Shown in pieces: positions 1-15,000 of a stretch of 64,000 nucleotides of DNA. The stretch is from contig NW_020170453.1 in assembly GCF_000524195.1 (NCBI RefSeq), positions 271,526 through 335,525 of the forward strand, in the 5' to 3' direction. How positions within the stretch are numbered: the stretch's first letter is position 1; each line of letters opens with the position of its first letter. The DNA comes from Echinococcus granulosus (Eukaryota > Platyhelminthes > Cestoda > Cyclophyllidea > Taeniidae). Under the pieces are notes generated by a model. That model was given only the letters and a program-made list of their open reading frames with translations. It did not search any database and was not told the DNA's origin. A program made the translations under genes and the position numbers.

Positions 1-3000
1 CCCTGACACCAGTCAAGCCCACTGAAGTCTGCTAAGGTCATTTTGTAATTATTTTCGTCGCTTTACGACGATTAGCTATCCCTGCATCTACACCGCAACG
101 TTCCTCCATCCCGCACCCATCCATCCATCAATCCTCCTTCATCCACCGTAGAAAAGTTAAAGACGAAAAGAGGCAAGTCATGTCGGAGTACAGAAAAACT
201 TCCTCTCACCCAGCAATTCCTTCAAAAACAGGCACAAATTTCTTTGTGCAAAAGGGGAGAAATGTTGACAAACTTCACAAGTCCCGTGATGACGCACAAT
301 ACAAGGTTTTGCAGCATGACACTGGCTAACTTGGTCCAAAAAAATCGAAAGAACTCACTTAAGAAATTTTCGCGGTAATCAGTCGTTCCATCCGGTTCAC
401 CGGGAATCATATAATCCACATTGTTATCACAGTAGAAGTGGAAAGGCTGGAACTCGTCGAATAGGAAGTCGCCAAAGTACTCGTCCATGTAGGTCTTCAA
501 TACGCGCCTGTCATAGTTGTCAATAGTCCGTCCCCCGTACATCACCTAGGCAGAAATATAACTCGTGCCCTCATCAAGAGGCTAGTTACCTCGCCAATCA
601 GGTACTTAATGCTTGGCCACTTGATCGCATCACCCTCTTGGGTTTCATTGAGAGATTTCTGCAGGATGAGTAGAGAGACCAGGAGGTCAGCATCAGCGAA
701 ATCGTATGGGACATTCCAGCCAAGTTTCCCGTAGCGTCGACGCTCCTGCAGAATTCCGTGGAGGAAGATCAGAACAAACATAATGGAGCGGTACTTGGGG
801 TGTGTGGAGGCCACAAATTGGGTTTCGTCGAGCTTGTTCAATGAACCCATAATATTTTGACGCAGTCCACTCGGTGGTTCCATTACAACCTGTGAAGTGG
901 AGGAAGTTGAGCATTAAATCACGCTTATCGAGAGAAAGGGAGCACCAACCTTGTAGGCGATTTGGAGCAGGCCGACAGGAAAGGTGGTGACAGGCTCTGT
1001 GGTAAGCCAAAGACGGAAGTCGGGATGCGGATTCACCGCACTTTCTAGCATCTTCTCCAGCTTAGAGGTGTAGGAGAGTAGGAGATGGCAATTTTGAAAC
1101 ACCAGCCAGTGACCCCTTGCCAAGCAACTAGAGAAGAGGCTTTCTGCGGCCTAGTTCAGATCAAATAAATGTTATTACTTGATGCTCGGATTCCGAGTTA
1201 AGGAATCTGGAAATAATAGCTCTGCCAAAGTATAGCCATGCTAGTAGATGGTATCGCACGACATTAGGCGGTAAATTTGTCTATCTCTCCAATACATCGA
1301 AGTCCAAATATCGTTCTTACCGCCTCTTGACCCTGTCCCAGCGACAGATACTTTATCCTGTTCACTCCAAAGTCGACACTGAGCGCCAGAGTGGTGAGCG
1401 CAGCGGGTGGGTCGGACCCGGGCTTGACGATGAGCACGATGGGTATTGTAGGTGAGGTGGAGACGAGGACCTCGTTGAGCAGGGTCATTGGCGGCGCCAC
1501 GTAGCTGTGGCCCATTGTGGCGTTGATAAAAAGCGAGATTGCAGCGGGCACTCTGTCAATGCGCCACGTGCGCACCAGACAAAGGCGCGAAAACTGCGTC
1601 AGTTTGTCATACCGCCCCGGTAGTCTCTCTATTTCCGGCGCCTCTGATTCGTACCACTACCCCGGCATATACTGTTCATGAGCATCTACCCATTTTTCGA
1701 ATCTTTTAACATAGGTTACTTAGTAGAACAAATTCAAACAGATCTTATAATAATTTTTGCTAGATGCCTGCAGCAGTAATGTAGTCAAATTACCGTGCCT
1801 CTTATTAGTATCTAATGGCTGGTCTAACTCGGGAGGTTAAAATTAAAGGATAGGTTTTAAGTATCTACTCACCTCTTTCCACACCTCTGGATGCTTGACC
1901 ACACTCTCAGGCAGCTGTCCAAACTTCTTCGGCAGAAAGGTGGCCAAATAGAGACAATCCCGCCATGTAGCCAACGGGATCCATGGGTGCGGTGGGGGAA
2001 AGTACTGGTCTGTCAGACAGAGATTGCCACGAATGAAGTAGTTTAGCTCCTTTGGGCGGAGCTTTCTTGCATCCTGCTGTAAACGGATGGCCAATTGGAA
2101 GGAGAGGAGAAGTTTGTGCTCCTCAAATATGGCTAAAATGACGCCGAGGTTGAAAAAGAGACGTAGTTGCTAATCCACATGGCCAAATAAAGCATTAATT
2201 TAGCGTTTAAGTGGATGGGTGAATCTGAATTGGATGGCCGGATTGATTGCAGATGGATGGTTGAATGGCTTGATGAGTCTGGAATGAGTGATTGTGTAGG
2301 TGGATTTGTGAGTGGATGAAATAAAACACACTGCTTCACAAAAGTTCACCCAATTCAGGATCTATTGTTTTTTTATCTACACCACGGGTAACTCTGATTT
2401 CAGTGGGTGAAAAATGGAAGAATAATGGAGCTGGAACGAATCAATTTAGAATAGACTTATGACTGAGTATGTGACAAATGGACGGGTGGAGTGAAAATGG
2501 GTGGCTTGATGATGAAGAGACACCATAAACGAATTGACAGATGTCTGATGGACGAGTGGACGAATATGAGATGAGTGGGTCAGGAATAAATGGATGTATC
2601 AACTTGTAAATGAAAAGGCATGTTTGATATGCTCAAAGCTTCCACAGAGATGTTATAATTACTCTGATTGGTAGGTCAATGGGAGAGTAGGTTGCATGAA
2701 ACTCACCAGTACAGCCATAGGAGAAGACAAGAAAGGTTAGAGTGGACTTGATATTCTCCAGTCTTCGAGGCAGCGAACTATTTGGCATGGCGCGTTTGAG
2801 GGACTTGAGAAAGACCTGCAGAAAGGCGGAGAGAGAGAACTGATACATGGGATCCACCATCGCCAGATCAGCGATTATGAAGAAGAGTATTGCTCCACGA
2901 CTGAAAAAAGGTCAACAAAATACATTACTGAGTTTTGCTAGAAAATATCTACAAAATCAGTATCGCGGTCAAGGTTTCCAGGATTCTACAATGTGAGTAG

Positions 3001-6000
3001 TGAGTCAGTACCGAGCAGCGGGGCGGTAGGCATTGCGCTGCCTATCCACGTCAATGGAGATAGCGGCGGTCTGTTCGAGGGCTCTGCCCACCTCCACAGC
3101 CTTGGCTTTCGTCTTCTCCAGCGTCTCGATCAATTCCCAGTTATCGAGGATATTGCCTGTTTGGGTAGCCAGTTCTAGCAGCAGGCGATCCTCCAACTCC
3201 TTCAATATACGCTTGTTCTCGCTGCAAAGAGGGCAGGAGAAAGGTCAGTGGTTCGATCGGCTTTAATAGCAGGAGTAGAACGGTTTAAATGAGGTGAAGC
3301 ATGTATCAATACAGATTAGTCTAACATAGGATAGAGAGGCTATCAAAATACTGAAGAGCCGATGCTTCAATCATTCTGAAAACGTTGTAAGAATGGGGGA
3401 GAGATTGCTCCATCTCGTTCTTTAGGCTTCCGGATATTAAACCAAGAACTGTAATCGAAATTGGGCTGAATGGGGTCTTCTAAATCTTCAAGCACAAACT
3501 TAACCCACTTCATGATGCATAATTAAGACAATAGACCAAGATATCTTCCAAAACTCTCCCATCTAGAAAAACGCTCCAGAGCCGAATGGTACTGAAGTAT
3601 CGAATGTAGGGAAAGCAATTGCTCGCATTCATTCTCTGGGTCTCCAAATTTCATTCTTTAGTAAGGAAAAATGGAAAAGCCTTACCTCGTTGCTTTGATG
3701 AGGTACTCCCGTTTGTCCTCCAACTCCTTCTGCTCGTACTTCACCAGGGCAGAGAGCAGTTGACCCTCAAGACCAGTGGGTGTGACAGTATAGTTGATGA
3801 TACAGGCGTGGCTGAAGAGGTTTGCAGAGAAGCGCGGGTTGGGTAGCTTTGTGGTCATGTAAAGACGGAAGCCCTGGTCGTATTCCACCTCCCGGTCGCC
3901 CAGTACCACTACCTCCCTGCCTCGGTCCTCTGGAGGCGAGAGGAGGAACAAAAATTATCCAAATATCACTCTGTTCACGAGAATCGGTTGTAAAATCTAT
4001 GATGACAACGCAAGTACTTCTAATATTCCGACTTAGGATGTTGTTCAGGACGGGGTCGATGCTCTCCTCAATCGAAGTGAACATAATTGCAACTCCAAAT
4101 TTGATGCAGTTCTCCAAAGTACGCAAAAACATTGGGTCGTTCAGTGTGGTAATCTGCAACGAGAAAGTGCGTCTCGCATTGAGAACCTGCTTAAAGAGGC
4201 AGTGGAATAGAATTGGGTCAGCAGTGTTTGACACCTTTCAGAATAACATTCACCTGTTCAGACAGACTAGAATTCTTTAATTTGACAGAAATTCCTTAAT
4301 CCTGCACTATCCCAATACACCAGCCGAAAAGAGAAATTCAACCCACCTTGATAGAGCGGGTCTCATCTCGGGGGTTGTGTTCCATCACACGAAGCCAATT
4401 GGTGGCCTGCCCTTGAGGGTCAATGCACACGGGCGTTTTGGGTCCTTTTATAGTAAGAATAGCATTCTGAATGCTCAACTCATCAGGCGGCAGGCCCTGC
4501 GAATTCCATATGGAGATCTCCACCTCGGTGGTCAGCAGCTCATCCACCTTGAAGCCCTCTGTCATAGGGATCTGTGGAAAAAATTAACGAAATAGAGTAT
4601 TAAGAAGGAAGAAGGACCAAAGTAAAGACGCAAACGATGAAGAGGAGCTGTACATCATCAATGACAAGATTGTCGAACCACTCTTTATACAGCAGGTGTG
4701 TTCGGAACTCCTGAGTGAAGGGACCGAGGTAATTGAGGAAAGCTGAGGCCAGGAGACAGTGACCCATCAGCTTCTTTTTGCCATGTTGGAGGGCTGCAAC
4801 TGTCTCTATCCACCTAATCAAGGAAGATAAGCCTTGTCGATTCAGGCACTGAATAGATCCGATTAACAGTACGACTGATGGGAGCTCGTATTAATTGGTT
4901 CGGCAACGCGCAAAAACAAAGCACCTACCGAATCTTCTCCGATGCCAACCCCGTAGTCAGTTTCTCGGCAGCCAATAGCTGCCGAAGCATAATGTTCATC
5001 TCATTCCGCAGTCGGTCCATCTCGTTTTGTGCCTCAGCGAACTGGCGTCGCAAGTTAAGCAGCATATCCTCCAGTTGATTTACTTGGTCCGTCAACATCT
5101 GCAATTCGCGCACTGCTTTGGCCAACTCGCGCTCCAGCGCCCTCACGCGCTCCCGTTTGGGGCGAACCATCTTTGCCACCTCGTAAAAACTCACCACAGA
5201 GAGGATGAACTTGAAGAAGCCACCACCCGCCTTGCTGGCTGCACGCACCTCCTCGTAGCCAACACCACGCTTGGAGAGGAGATCTGATTAAGGAAGCGGT
5301 CGACATTTTCAGTTATTACCAATGTTTGTGGCCAACATGCAAACCTTTTCTATCCCCATCAATTCAGCTCTCCAACTTTGTTTGTGTCACCTACCGTACT
5401 CGTCTCTCAGGCCTTCTACACCTAAACAATAGCTCAACAGTGTCTGGGGGGAGTAAACTAAATACTGCATTCCAAAAAAGAATGATCCTGATTGCGCCGA
5501 TTGGACTCTGTACAGAGATGCTAAATATGAAGTACATCTGCTGCGGCTAGTTAAATCGGATTTTGTAAGTTGTTCCAAGGTTGAGTTTTGCATCGAGGAT
5601 AACAATGAAACAAGACCGGGTTTGGTCGAGTCCAAGTTGCTCTTAAGGTAAGTATTCACGGCATTAGCATGGAAAGTGAACTAAAGGTAAAAAAGAAACG
5701 CACCTTTACACGTTCTGCGAAAATGGGAGTGAACCAGGTAGCTGTTTGCATTAGCAACAAAATGACAATACAATAAAAGGAAGGAAGTAAGACAGAATGC
5801 GTTGATGAGATGCTGCTTTGTAGTATAGGTGGTGCTAAGTGGTTTTGCGTCTAGGCAACTGTTTCAAAGAAAACCGATTAGCCTGAGGTATGTGCTGGCT
5901 GTAGAATATGGCGCCCGAGGCAGGTTTCGCAATGGCCAAAGGTTTTCTGGAGTCGTAGATATTCCCAACAGTAAGTTTCTTTATTTAATGAAGTATGATG

Positions 6001-9000
6001 CTGGGGCTAGACTGCATTGGATGCAAATGGTAGTGGTTTAAACGCAAATAGTTGAAAGTAATCACAACTACAATTTCGAAGGAATGTGAAATGGGACACA
6101 AATATTAGTAGCGTCGGCAATCCACCACCATGGTCTGCTTTTTAAGTCAACCTACCGCAGTTTTGCAAAACCACAAAGAACGTGACAGTTGGGTTGGGAA
6201 AAATGATGATTGGAGAAGAGGCAAACCTTTGATGGCGTTGATGTTCCTTTGAGGAATCGCCTCACAGTCCATGGTCTGTAGAGTACCAATGAAATTGGCG
6301 TCTGCCATGAGACCACGAGCCGCCTTCCAGCTTATCTCTGCCGCTGACATTACGTGGCATAGACACTCACCCACAAGCTGAACCTGTGAATGATTAAGGA
6401 TTGGAGTTAAAGAGAGGGAATTACTTCGATTTACTTGCAATCAGCGGCACAGTTTGCCAATGCAGCGTAGATATAACCAGTTTAAAACATGTGATGCAGT
6501 GTGCAACGTACAACATAGCGCTGGACTATCATCCATAAAACTACCTCACTAGAGGTTGATTTCACTCTACGTACGAGCCAGGTATAAATTAGCAATGACC
6601 TCTAAGATATGAAAATAACATTACATTTTTCAAAGCTTAGATTTGGGTAGTTACGGCGTTAACAGTAACTCACGGGTTTAGGTGGAGTTGCAAAGGCGCG
6701 AAATTCGGTGACATCAGCTTTTTCCAACTCGTCAAGCGCCCTTTTTGCAGCTTCCAGTGCTGGTAAGGCCTCGGCTAAGGCATCCTCAGCTTCGCCCTTA
6801 GGGAAAAGGCGAGTAAAAGTGACACTTTTGATGGCTTATTTTTCATCATTTTAGAGGTATACGAAATTTTCAGTCTCGCTTCAAACGCCTAGACATTGGT
6901 TCAAAAGAATAAAGATGCGTAGATAACTAAGGATATGAATAGAGAAATCGTGGAACAATGCGGAGTTAGAAGACGGTTACTGACTAGTATTATAATAAAA
7001 AGTGGGAAAAGTAAGTGAACAGAAAGAGGTAATAGCACTGGGTGTGTAGAATCTCCGGGGAACGTATTAGACTAAGAGCTCTAGCGACATTTGTGAGGAG
7101 TGGGTGAAGGATCTCAGCCAAGAAGGACTTGCTGAAGCTAAAAGTGGATCGTTTCAAAAATTTTCTTTTAAATGAATGTACAGAAAGTCCACAGACCTGG
7201 TACCGAAGTACTCATGAATTTTAACACAATCCGAACAACCAAAGACTGATATAAATAGCGGTGAGGTAAACATTAATCTTTCAGTGAGAGAGTGGGAGAG
7301 AGGTAACGGGAGCCGCAAAGGCATATGCAGACCTGCAAAGAGGTTGGTAAGCGGATAATGGGACAAAAGGCATAGAGAGAGATAGCTGAACGGTTGAATA
7401 GGTAAGTAGATGCGTGAACAGTTAGAAATCCCCTTAATTGGTAAGGCGCATAACTCCTTTAAGATAGTTACCATAAGCAGCTTAAGCAGACCAAATGCAA
7501 TGGGAGAGCAAAGAAGAAACCTAAGTACTTTATTGAAGCTTAGAAAACACAAATGATGGGTCACCATTCCCCTAAAAACCCTTCCAAATACACATGTCAG
7601 GCGAGATGAAACAGACGAGCCAAATGGCAATCAGCTAGGCAGCGGAACTTGATCGTGGAGGCAGAGTTTACTGACCAGACAGGTAATGAGGCGACGAAAG
7701 TCAACCAGACAGACAAAAGGAGATACTAACAGTCAGAGCTGGATAAACTGGGTCGATAGCTAAAGGGATAACTTGATGGGTTAATGGACAGATGGATTGG
7801 TGAATAGACAGACAAGTAGACAGACCTTCTCCTTGGTGATGACTTTCTGCTGTGCCGCAACTTCAATAGATTTGGCCTGCGCCTCGGTCTTTTTGATAGT
7901 GGCGGCGTTAGTGGACTCCTCAATCTCCTTCATCAGCTCCTCGCATGACAGCGTCTTCTCTTCCAGTACCACCTTCTGGATTGCCATCTTCGTGTTCAAC
8001 TCGTCGATTTGTTTGGCTGTCTCCTTCAACTTCTCTAAACCCACCTTCAATCGGTCCTGACTTGCTTCGTTTTCTCTGCAATCAAGTCATTAGGAGCAAG
8101 TGTTGGGGAATGAAACTAACCCTCTCCTGCCCGCTTAATCAATCTCTCTATCTCCAAAATCCATTTAAATCAAAATTTCCAATGTTGTTAGGGCAAATAC
8201 AAACACAAGTGTTCAGTTTTGTTAGATTTTAAACAATAAAAGAGTGTTTTAAAGTGGGAAAATTCTCCTTTCTTGTCGTCCGGAGATATCCATAGTCTCC
8301 GATTGACTACGAATAGGAGGTTTTATAGAAGCGCATACAAATCAGCCACCTGAAGATTAGCAGTTAACATCAGAATTAAATTATATCAAACTGTCCAAAG
8401 TCCTATGCGGACCAGCATTTCCAAGCATCGAACCAATAAGATGAGCACAAGTAAAATCACGCACCAACTAAATAAAAAATACCGATTAACAGGTGAAAAC
8501 CAGTTTCGATCACCTATGTTTCTCTTTCAAAGGTACCTACTCTGTTTTCTCTCTGAGGAGCTTCTTGTAGCCCTCAATGAAACCGATGTAATTTGTGGCC
8601 GTGACGTAGTTATCGCGTCGCAGCTGCTGCTTGAACTCTGCCGAGGCCTCCTTCACGGAGATGTGGATGTTAACGATGTTCACTATCACCGCCTCCCAGT
8701 GTCTGCGTGGCACAATTTGGTCCTAAAAACAAATTTCAGTAAAATATTCAAATAGACTCGTTTTAATTTAGTCGGAAGGAGTGGCTACAAATCACGGAAG
8801 TGATGAAAATGGATAGCAAGGAGGTTGAGTTAAATAACGGAGAAAGGTTTATTAAAAAGCCTATATCCGTAAGGTTGCGTATGAAGAAGTGACATTAGGG
8901 CTATGTCAACAATGTTCCACGAAATCGGTCATCGCAGTGTGCGGTGAATGATCCGGCAACTCTCACTGCCCTTCCAACCTTGAAATAAATTAGATTATAA

Positions 9001-12000
9001 TAGAAGAAAAGCGAGCCAGAACGGATGAGTTCGACGGGTAACTGGGGAAAACCTTGAGGTCAGTGAGATTGATGAATTCAGGCTCAAACTCAACAGAAAC
9101 GAATGGAACAGAAGTCAAGATCGATTATCCACCAGAACAGACCTTAGGATCAATGAGGCTACAGGCAACAGCATAGAGTGCCTGCTCTGGCCATGGGAAG
9201 AACCAATCTATGGTGGTGCAGTTAACGATGCCGGGGAAATTGCGACACCGCGTGCGCAGATCGTCTCCCACGGGGCTCATGCAAAGGGTCATGTGGAGGC
9301 GGGAGGTGCAGTCACGGGCGAACCACTTCCACACCGTCTCCTTGGTGACAGTGGCCGTGGAGCCCCCTATGGCTTTCAGCGCCGCCTCCGCCTTGGGCCA
9401 CACATTGTTTATAACGCCATCCTTGTCTTCTTCTGAGAAGAGCGACACCAGGCAGCCCGTGGTGAGGATGTTGTTCACGAACTCCAGGAACCCTAAGGAG
9501 AGACAAAATTTATGCAATTTTTAGAATTCATACACTTTAGTCGATCAATGCCAGGTTTGAGAGAGAGAGAGAGAGAACAAATATCTGAGAAAGAGCAAGC
9601 CCACCTTCGTTACGAACGTGTGTGTCCGTAAATATGAATGTATATTGGTCTGTATTCTCCGCCATCTGCATGTATAACCGCTTGATGTCCTCGCAGAGCT
9701 CCGGCTCGCCGTAGGCATTGCTCAAACTGATCTCAAAAGTACGTAGGCCCGCGATGAATGCAGCCAACTTGGCAAGTGCTTTCTTGCCAGAGCCTGAGAC
9801 TCCCACGAGGAGGGCGTGACTGCCTTGCAGTCGTAGGATCCGGTGCACGATGCTCAAGTGGTTCAATGCGTCGTTGAATAGGACCAGGTTGAGGTTACCC
9901 ACCTGCTCGTTATAAGCCAGCAGCAGCTGTGAAAGATAAGCCGGTGGAGACGTGAAGATGAATCTACCGCGAACTATTCAGAGGTATATGTTTGGGCTCC
10001 TTGGGTGTATTTAAGGTGAAGGAGATCCAAAGTTTGTGGAGTAATTGGTTCCTTTTAACTGAGGCTACTAAATCAGGAGCAACGCTAATGTATTAGCTCC
10101 ATTTCCATAGCAATAGGCCCCTACGAACCCCTTTGATGTGAAAGTCATACTGTAATTCGCGAAAAATAAATGAAAAAAGGAGGAAGATGCGAGAAGAAAC
10201 CCACCTCCTCGGCGATGGCCTTGCACACATCGAAGTCTTGCATGTCCTCATAGTAGACCACCTCCTCCTCGGTGCCTGCAGCCCAGTATTCTCCAAAGAT
10301 GATCGGATCCATCGCAGCGTAGTCCATGTCCGCCTCGAAGTACTTTCTTAGCATACTTGCTACGATTCCCTGTAGAAGAGGGTAAAAAGGAAAGGCGAGG
10401 CGTAGAATAAGTAGAAACTGAGTCGTAAAACAAGTATCCAACGTGTATTTTTGGCCATACATAAGGGTTTACTGTGAGGTGTGTTTACATGTGGGAACTG
10501 CTTTGACAGTCGCAACACCTACCTCTACGATGTTCTGATCCACATTGCTAATGAGACGATCATGAAAACATCGTAGAACCTCATGTCGCCACAGTCGCAG
10601 GACCTTTTTAGGCCCCTTGAATTTTCCTGGAGTGGCCTGACATATCCCCTGGAACACCCTCGAGATATCCCTCAGATTAAAAGTGTAATGAAACTTTGTT
10701 GGGGTAGGGAGAAGGCGGTTCTTAATCTCAAAGTATGTCTCAATGCTCATGCTCGTAATGTCTTCAATTATGGCCTGCAATTTCTTCGAGAATCCTATGG
10801 CGAAGTGACCATCGAGTATGCTACCAAAAATCTTCTTCAAACTGTCGGCCGAGGGCTGTAGACAATGAAAGATGGAGAAGAAAGAGACAAAGCGTGGATC
10901 TAAAGATCTGCGTCCGCCACCAGGTGGACCCATACCACCCACATAGGTCATGTCCTTCAACGCTCGCCACACTAAATCCTTGCCCTGTTCGAAGAGCCCT
11001 CCATGCTCCAGGATCATTCGCATCAGCGCTATGGGCTGTTGAGTGCCGTATTCGTCTTCCTGTGGCATGTTAAGGTCGTCAATGAAGACTATGAGCTTCT
11101 TGCCCGGCATAGGGCCGTACACTCCTTTGGCACGTTTCTCAACGTTGGCGTTGAGACTACGGAGAACATTTTTGGAGGAGGTGCGGGAGGAGAAATTGAT
11201 TACGAGAGAGCATGTAACATCGGGATTCAGGGATTGGATGGTGGACAGGGCGGTCGCCGTCTTGCTGGTGCCAGTTTCGCCAACCATAATCAGTGGTCGA
11301 TTTATCTGAAAGAATAGTAGAGTGTGGTAGATGGAAGATGAATGTTAGCTAGGGACTGACCAGAAACATTTCTTTGAGAATCCATTCAAGCTTGACAGTT
11401 TCAACCGTCGGTACAACGATTTCGGGATAGGGCACGGCTGTATTGTGAATGTACTTGGGGACGAGACGACGCCATTCCACCCAGTGCAATTCCTTTAGAT
11501 CGAACATGTAGTCAAAGAGGTGGTCTGAGTGACATGGAATCACACCTATAGTAAATCAAATGAAACCGAAAGGGCTGATATTGCCTTGGACTTCGGCAGT
11601 ATGAGCAAAAAGTCTTGTCGAACTAGTTGACTTATGAAGTGGGAAGACGTCGTCACGTGTCTGAAGTCCTCCCACTTCCATGCAGCCACGTTATATTGAG
11701 AACATTTCTTATGCATTCTTTGTAGGTGATTGGTCCACTTACCAGGAGCAACGAAACCCATTCCTTCCCCTTCATCATACATTCCCAATCCAGAAAGCGC
11801 CTTGATAGTCTCATCCAGGATGATTTGATCATGCAGATGCATCGGGGCGCCAAAGGCCCAGAAGAGGCAGTATAGAAAAACGGCTTCCAAAGCATCAGGG
11901 CTGTCATAAGTAAGAACAGGGTCGAGGCCGATAGTCGGCATTTCCGTTGCATGAGGCGCAGCTAGGTCTGCCTCAACAGCCGCTTCTTCTGCGCTGGTTC

Positions 12001-15000
12001 CTAGGCCTGTCCCCGCCGAAACCAAGGTGTATACTGACGACTCCGCTGCAGTCCGCAACGTCTCCGTCTCTGCTGCAGTCACTTCATCACCCTCCTCCGT
12101 CACCTCAAGCGCCCCCGCCACTAACGTCGCGTCTTTAGATGCTTTTGACTTGGGCCCATCAGCTTCGGCAAGACTAGGCAACTTTCCCCAATTGTCGCTA
12201 CCCGGTTCGCTGCCCTCGTCCAGCTGACCGGAAAGTAAAGAACAAAACTGGATGATGGTATGCATTTGGCTGGTGGGAACCACGTGGATGATCTTCTTGG
12301 TTTTGGAGGAGTCCTCGCCACCTCCACCACCGGCTCCGCTGCCACCGCCTCCACCTCCTGCTGATGCCGCGGCACCACCAGCCAGTGCACCTTCTTTGGC
12401 TAGAGGAAGCATTGGGAATGAATGTAAAATCTGGTGACCCCAATAAGTGTGCATTTCACTCTTAGTACATCGCAGAAGTCATGCTAGGACACAAGCACGC
12501 AGACCCATGGTTACAGAATTACTAAAAATATTGCAATTAGCGGTGAGTGGATTGAAGATGCATTACACTCACCTGATTCAGTGGAGAGACGTTGTCTGCG
12601 AGTTTTGGGTCCGCCGAACCTACCCGCTGGAACAATGCCCTCGAAGATGAGATCCATCAGATGGGGAACGTACTTCTTATAGAGGAATTCCAAGGCACCA
12701 CTGATATTCTCGTTGTGAATGCTCATTAGCTAAATGGACGAAAAAGGCAAAAATTTACGCCTATAATTCCTAGTCCGCACCTTTTCTCAGTTGTGCTGAT
12801 CAGTTCGTCTTTTTTATCTGATCAAATAATCTAGATTGAAAAGCCTATTTCGTCAGAAATGCACGGTTCTTTAAATTTATTCTAGGTCAATTGGTTGAAC
12901 GTGCTCCTTTTCATCTTCCAAGGTGGATGAATGGCAACAAAATTAACCGAGATATTGCCGCTAAATCGGCAGCTGATTTGCAAATTCCCACTCAATTCTT
13001 CCGTATATTTCATTTGATCATAACCTTTCATGCACATTCATGCCTTCGTTAACTAGACACTTTCCCTTCAGACACTTCAGAGAGTAATCAACCATCGCCG
13101 TCCACCCCAGTCCTCGTCCCACTTACCCAGGCATTCCAATAGGCCTCATAACTGAGATTTTTGGGGTCCACGTAGACCATACCGCAACGCGAGACGGTAG
13201 CAGGCGAAGCGAACCTCAAATCCCCGACCTCAAATAGGAGAGCACAATAGGGCTGCAGCTTAATACGCTCCCCGTTGACTAGAGTAAGCAATCGATTGTC
13301 ATCCATCACAGAGTTCATGTTCTCAATCCAAAGAGCATCCACATCACCATCGAAGACGATGTAGCGTCGCTCGTTCTGCTCCGTGGGTGTGTTGATTTGA
13401 CGGAAAATCATGGAAAGCAGACCGTCAGTCCACTCACGACTGGCGGGATCCAGGGTGCCATAGAGCTCGTTTACGGAACGGTCTTTTGGATTAATGGTGT
13501 GCAGCTTTGTGGGAAGACCCATTCTTGAAAGAAAGCATTGGTTGAGGGGCACTACTTGGCTGGTCCTATCTGAATAGCGGACCATCAGAGTTCCATTACA
13601 TTAGGCTTTAAATTTCTCACGTCCTACGACTCGGACAAATGCAGAAAATAAAGGCAAGTTGTGCGTAGATTCTTGATGCTTTTTTCCATTTATCAGGTAA
13701 AAAGAGTTTTTGGAGAAATTTATAGAATCAAACATGCACGATTTCATGAGGTAATACATTCTAGCTCAGAAACGATGAAGTTGGATGACAGTTCTAAGGG
13801 GGTTCAATCAAAATACGAGTAGCTGGATTTTCTGACTGAGGATTTTCGAATAATTGTATACACCTAGGTACCTTTACTTCTATCCTACCTTTATTTCCGA
13901 AATGCTCATTTTCCATCAGATTACCTGATGCCAAGAAAAGGCTGCCATCATCCCCATCATTATTCACTTTGGGCTTTGCATAATTAAAGGGTGTTCTTGA
14001 CTTGTCAATCTCCAGTACTTTTAGACAATAGTGATAGGTGCATCATTATTCTAATTGCGAACGGAAGAACTTCCTGAAAACGATGCACCACCGGAATCAA
14101 GTTGATCAATCCACTTACAATTAACAAGCTTTACCGCTTCGTTCCACACCTACTCCAAATGCCATGCAATAACTTTTACAGGAGGTTTCACCAGCCTTGG
14201 AACGCAGTCACACTCATTCCTTAATGCAGACAAGCTCTAATCACATTCACTCTCTTCGGCCAACATTTATTGATGTGAAGGTAGGTTCAAATTAAGGAGG
14301 AAATGTTTGGAATAATAGCAAAACTGTTAACTAACCCTTCACAAACATTTTATCACCGTGTTAGCGTGCCGCCTCCACCTAATTAAAGTACCTGGTTACC
14401 AGTAGTTCCGTAAGTAAAAGGATAAAAGGCATGCTGCTCACATTCTTTGGGCGTTGGCCAGAGTACTAAGTACAGTGGTCTTTCCTCCCAGTGTTGGACC
14501 GACAAGCATAACTGCATGACGGACTGCCAGCGTGTCTCGCAGATGGATTACCTTTTGTAGCTAAAGGGAAACAGCGCCAAATGTCAACACGCGGACTCAG
14601 GTAAATTCTGAGGTCTTATCAAAAACTCCAGGAGAAAGGGTCGTCATGAATGGAAGTTTTTGGAATGAATGTAGTTTTGTTCTCCGAATTATTGGTCTGT
14701 CAAGTGTAACTCTATTTAACTAGAGCGTAGGCTTAAATGGTGGTTACGTTCCTTCACAGTACTGTCAGACGGAGTAGTAATGCAGGTAGAATGTCAAAGG
14801 TATACTGATCCACGAAATTAGTGTCTATTCCATTTAACGGGTAATTTTGCCACCGGACAAGGGCCTTTTGAGCTCCGTTGTTAACGGCCCAACGCTGAGA
14901 ACTGAACGACGAGTCGCAGTCGCTGTAGCCGGAGAGAACCTAATATAGTGCAGTACTGTATTGGCTTATTTAGGATGAACATCGTCAACAAAACGAGTTA

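Noticed and set aside
9556..9577. Short GA repeat as a regulatory site
   Set aside because: It is a plain microsatellite within a dynein intron.
10583..11317. Plus-strand ORFs opposite dynein AAA3
   Set aside because: The minus strand encodes invariant dynein motifs here; the opposite frames have no motif of their own.
11947..12437. Plus-strand Pro-rich ORFs near 12.0-12.4 kb
   Set aside because: They are the complement of the Gly-rich and acidic insert of the dynein gene.
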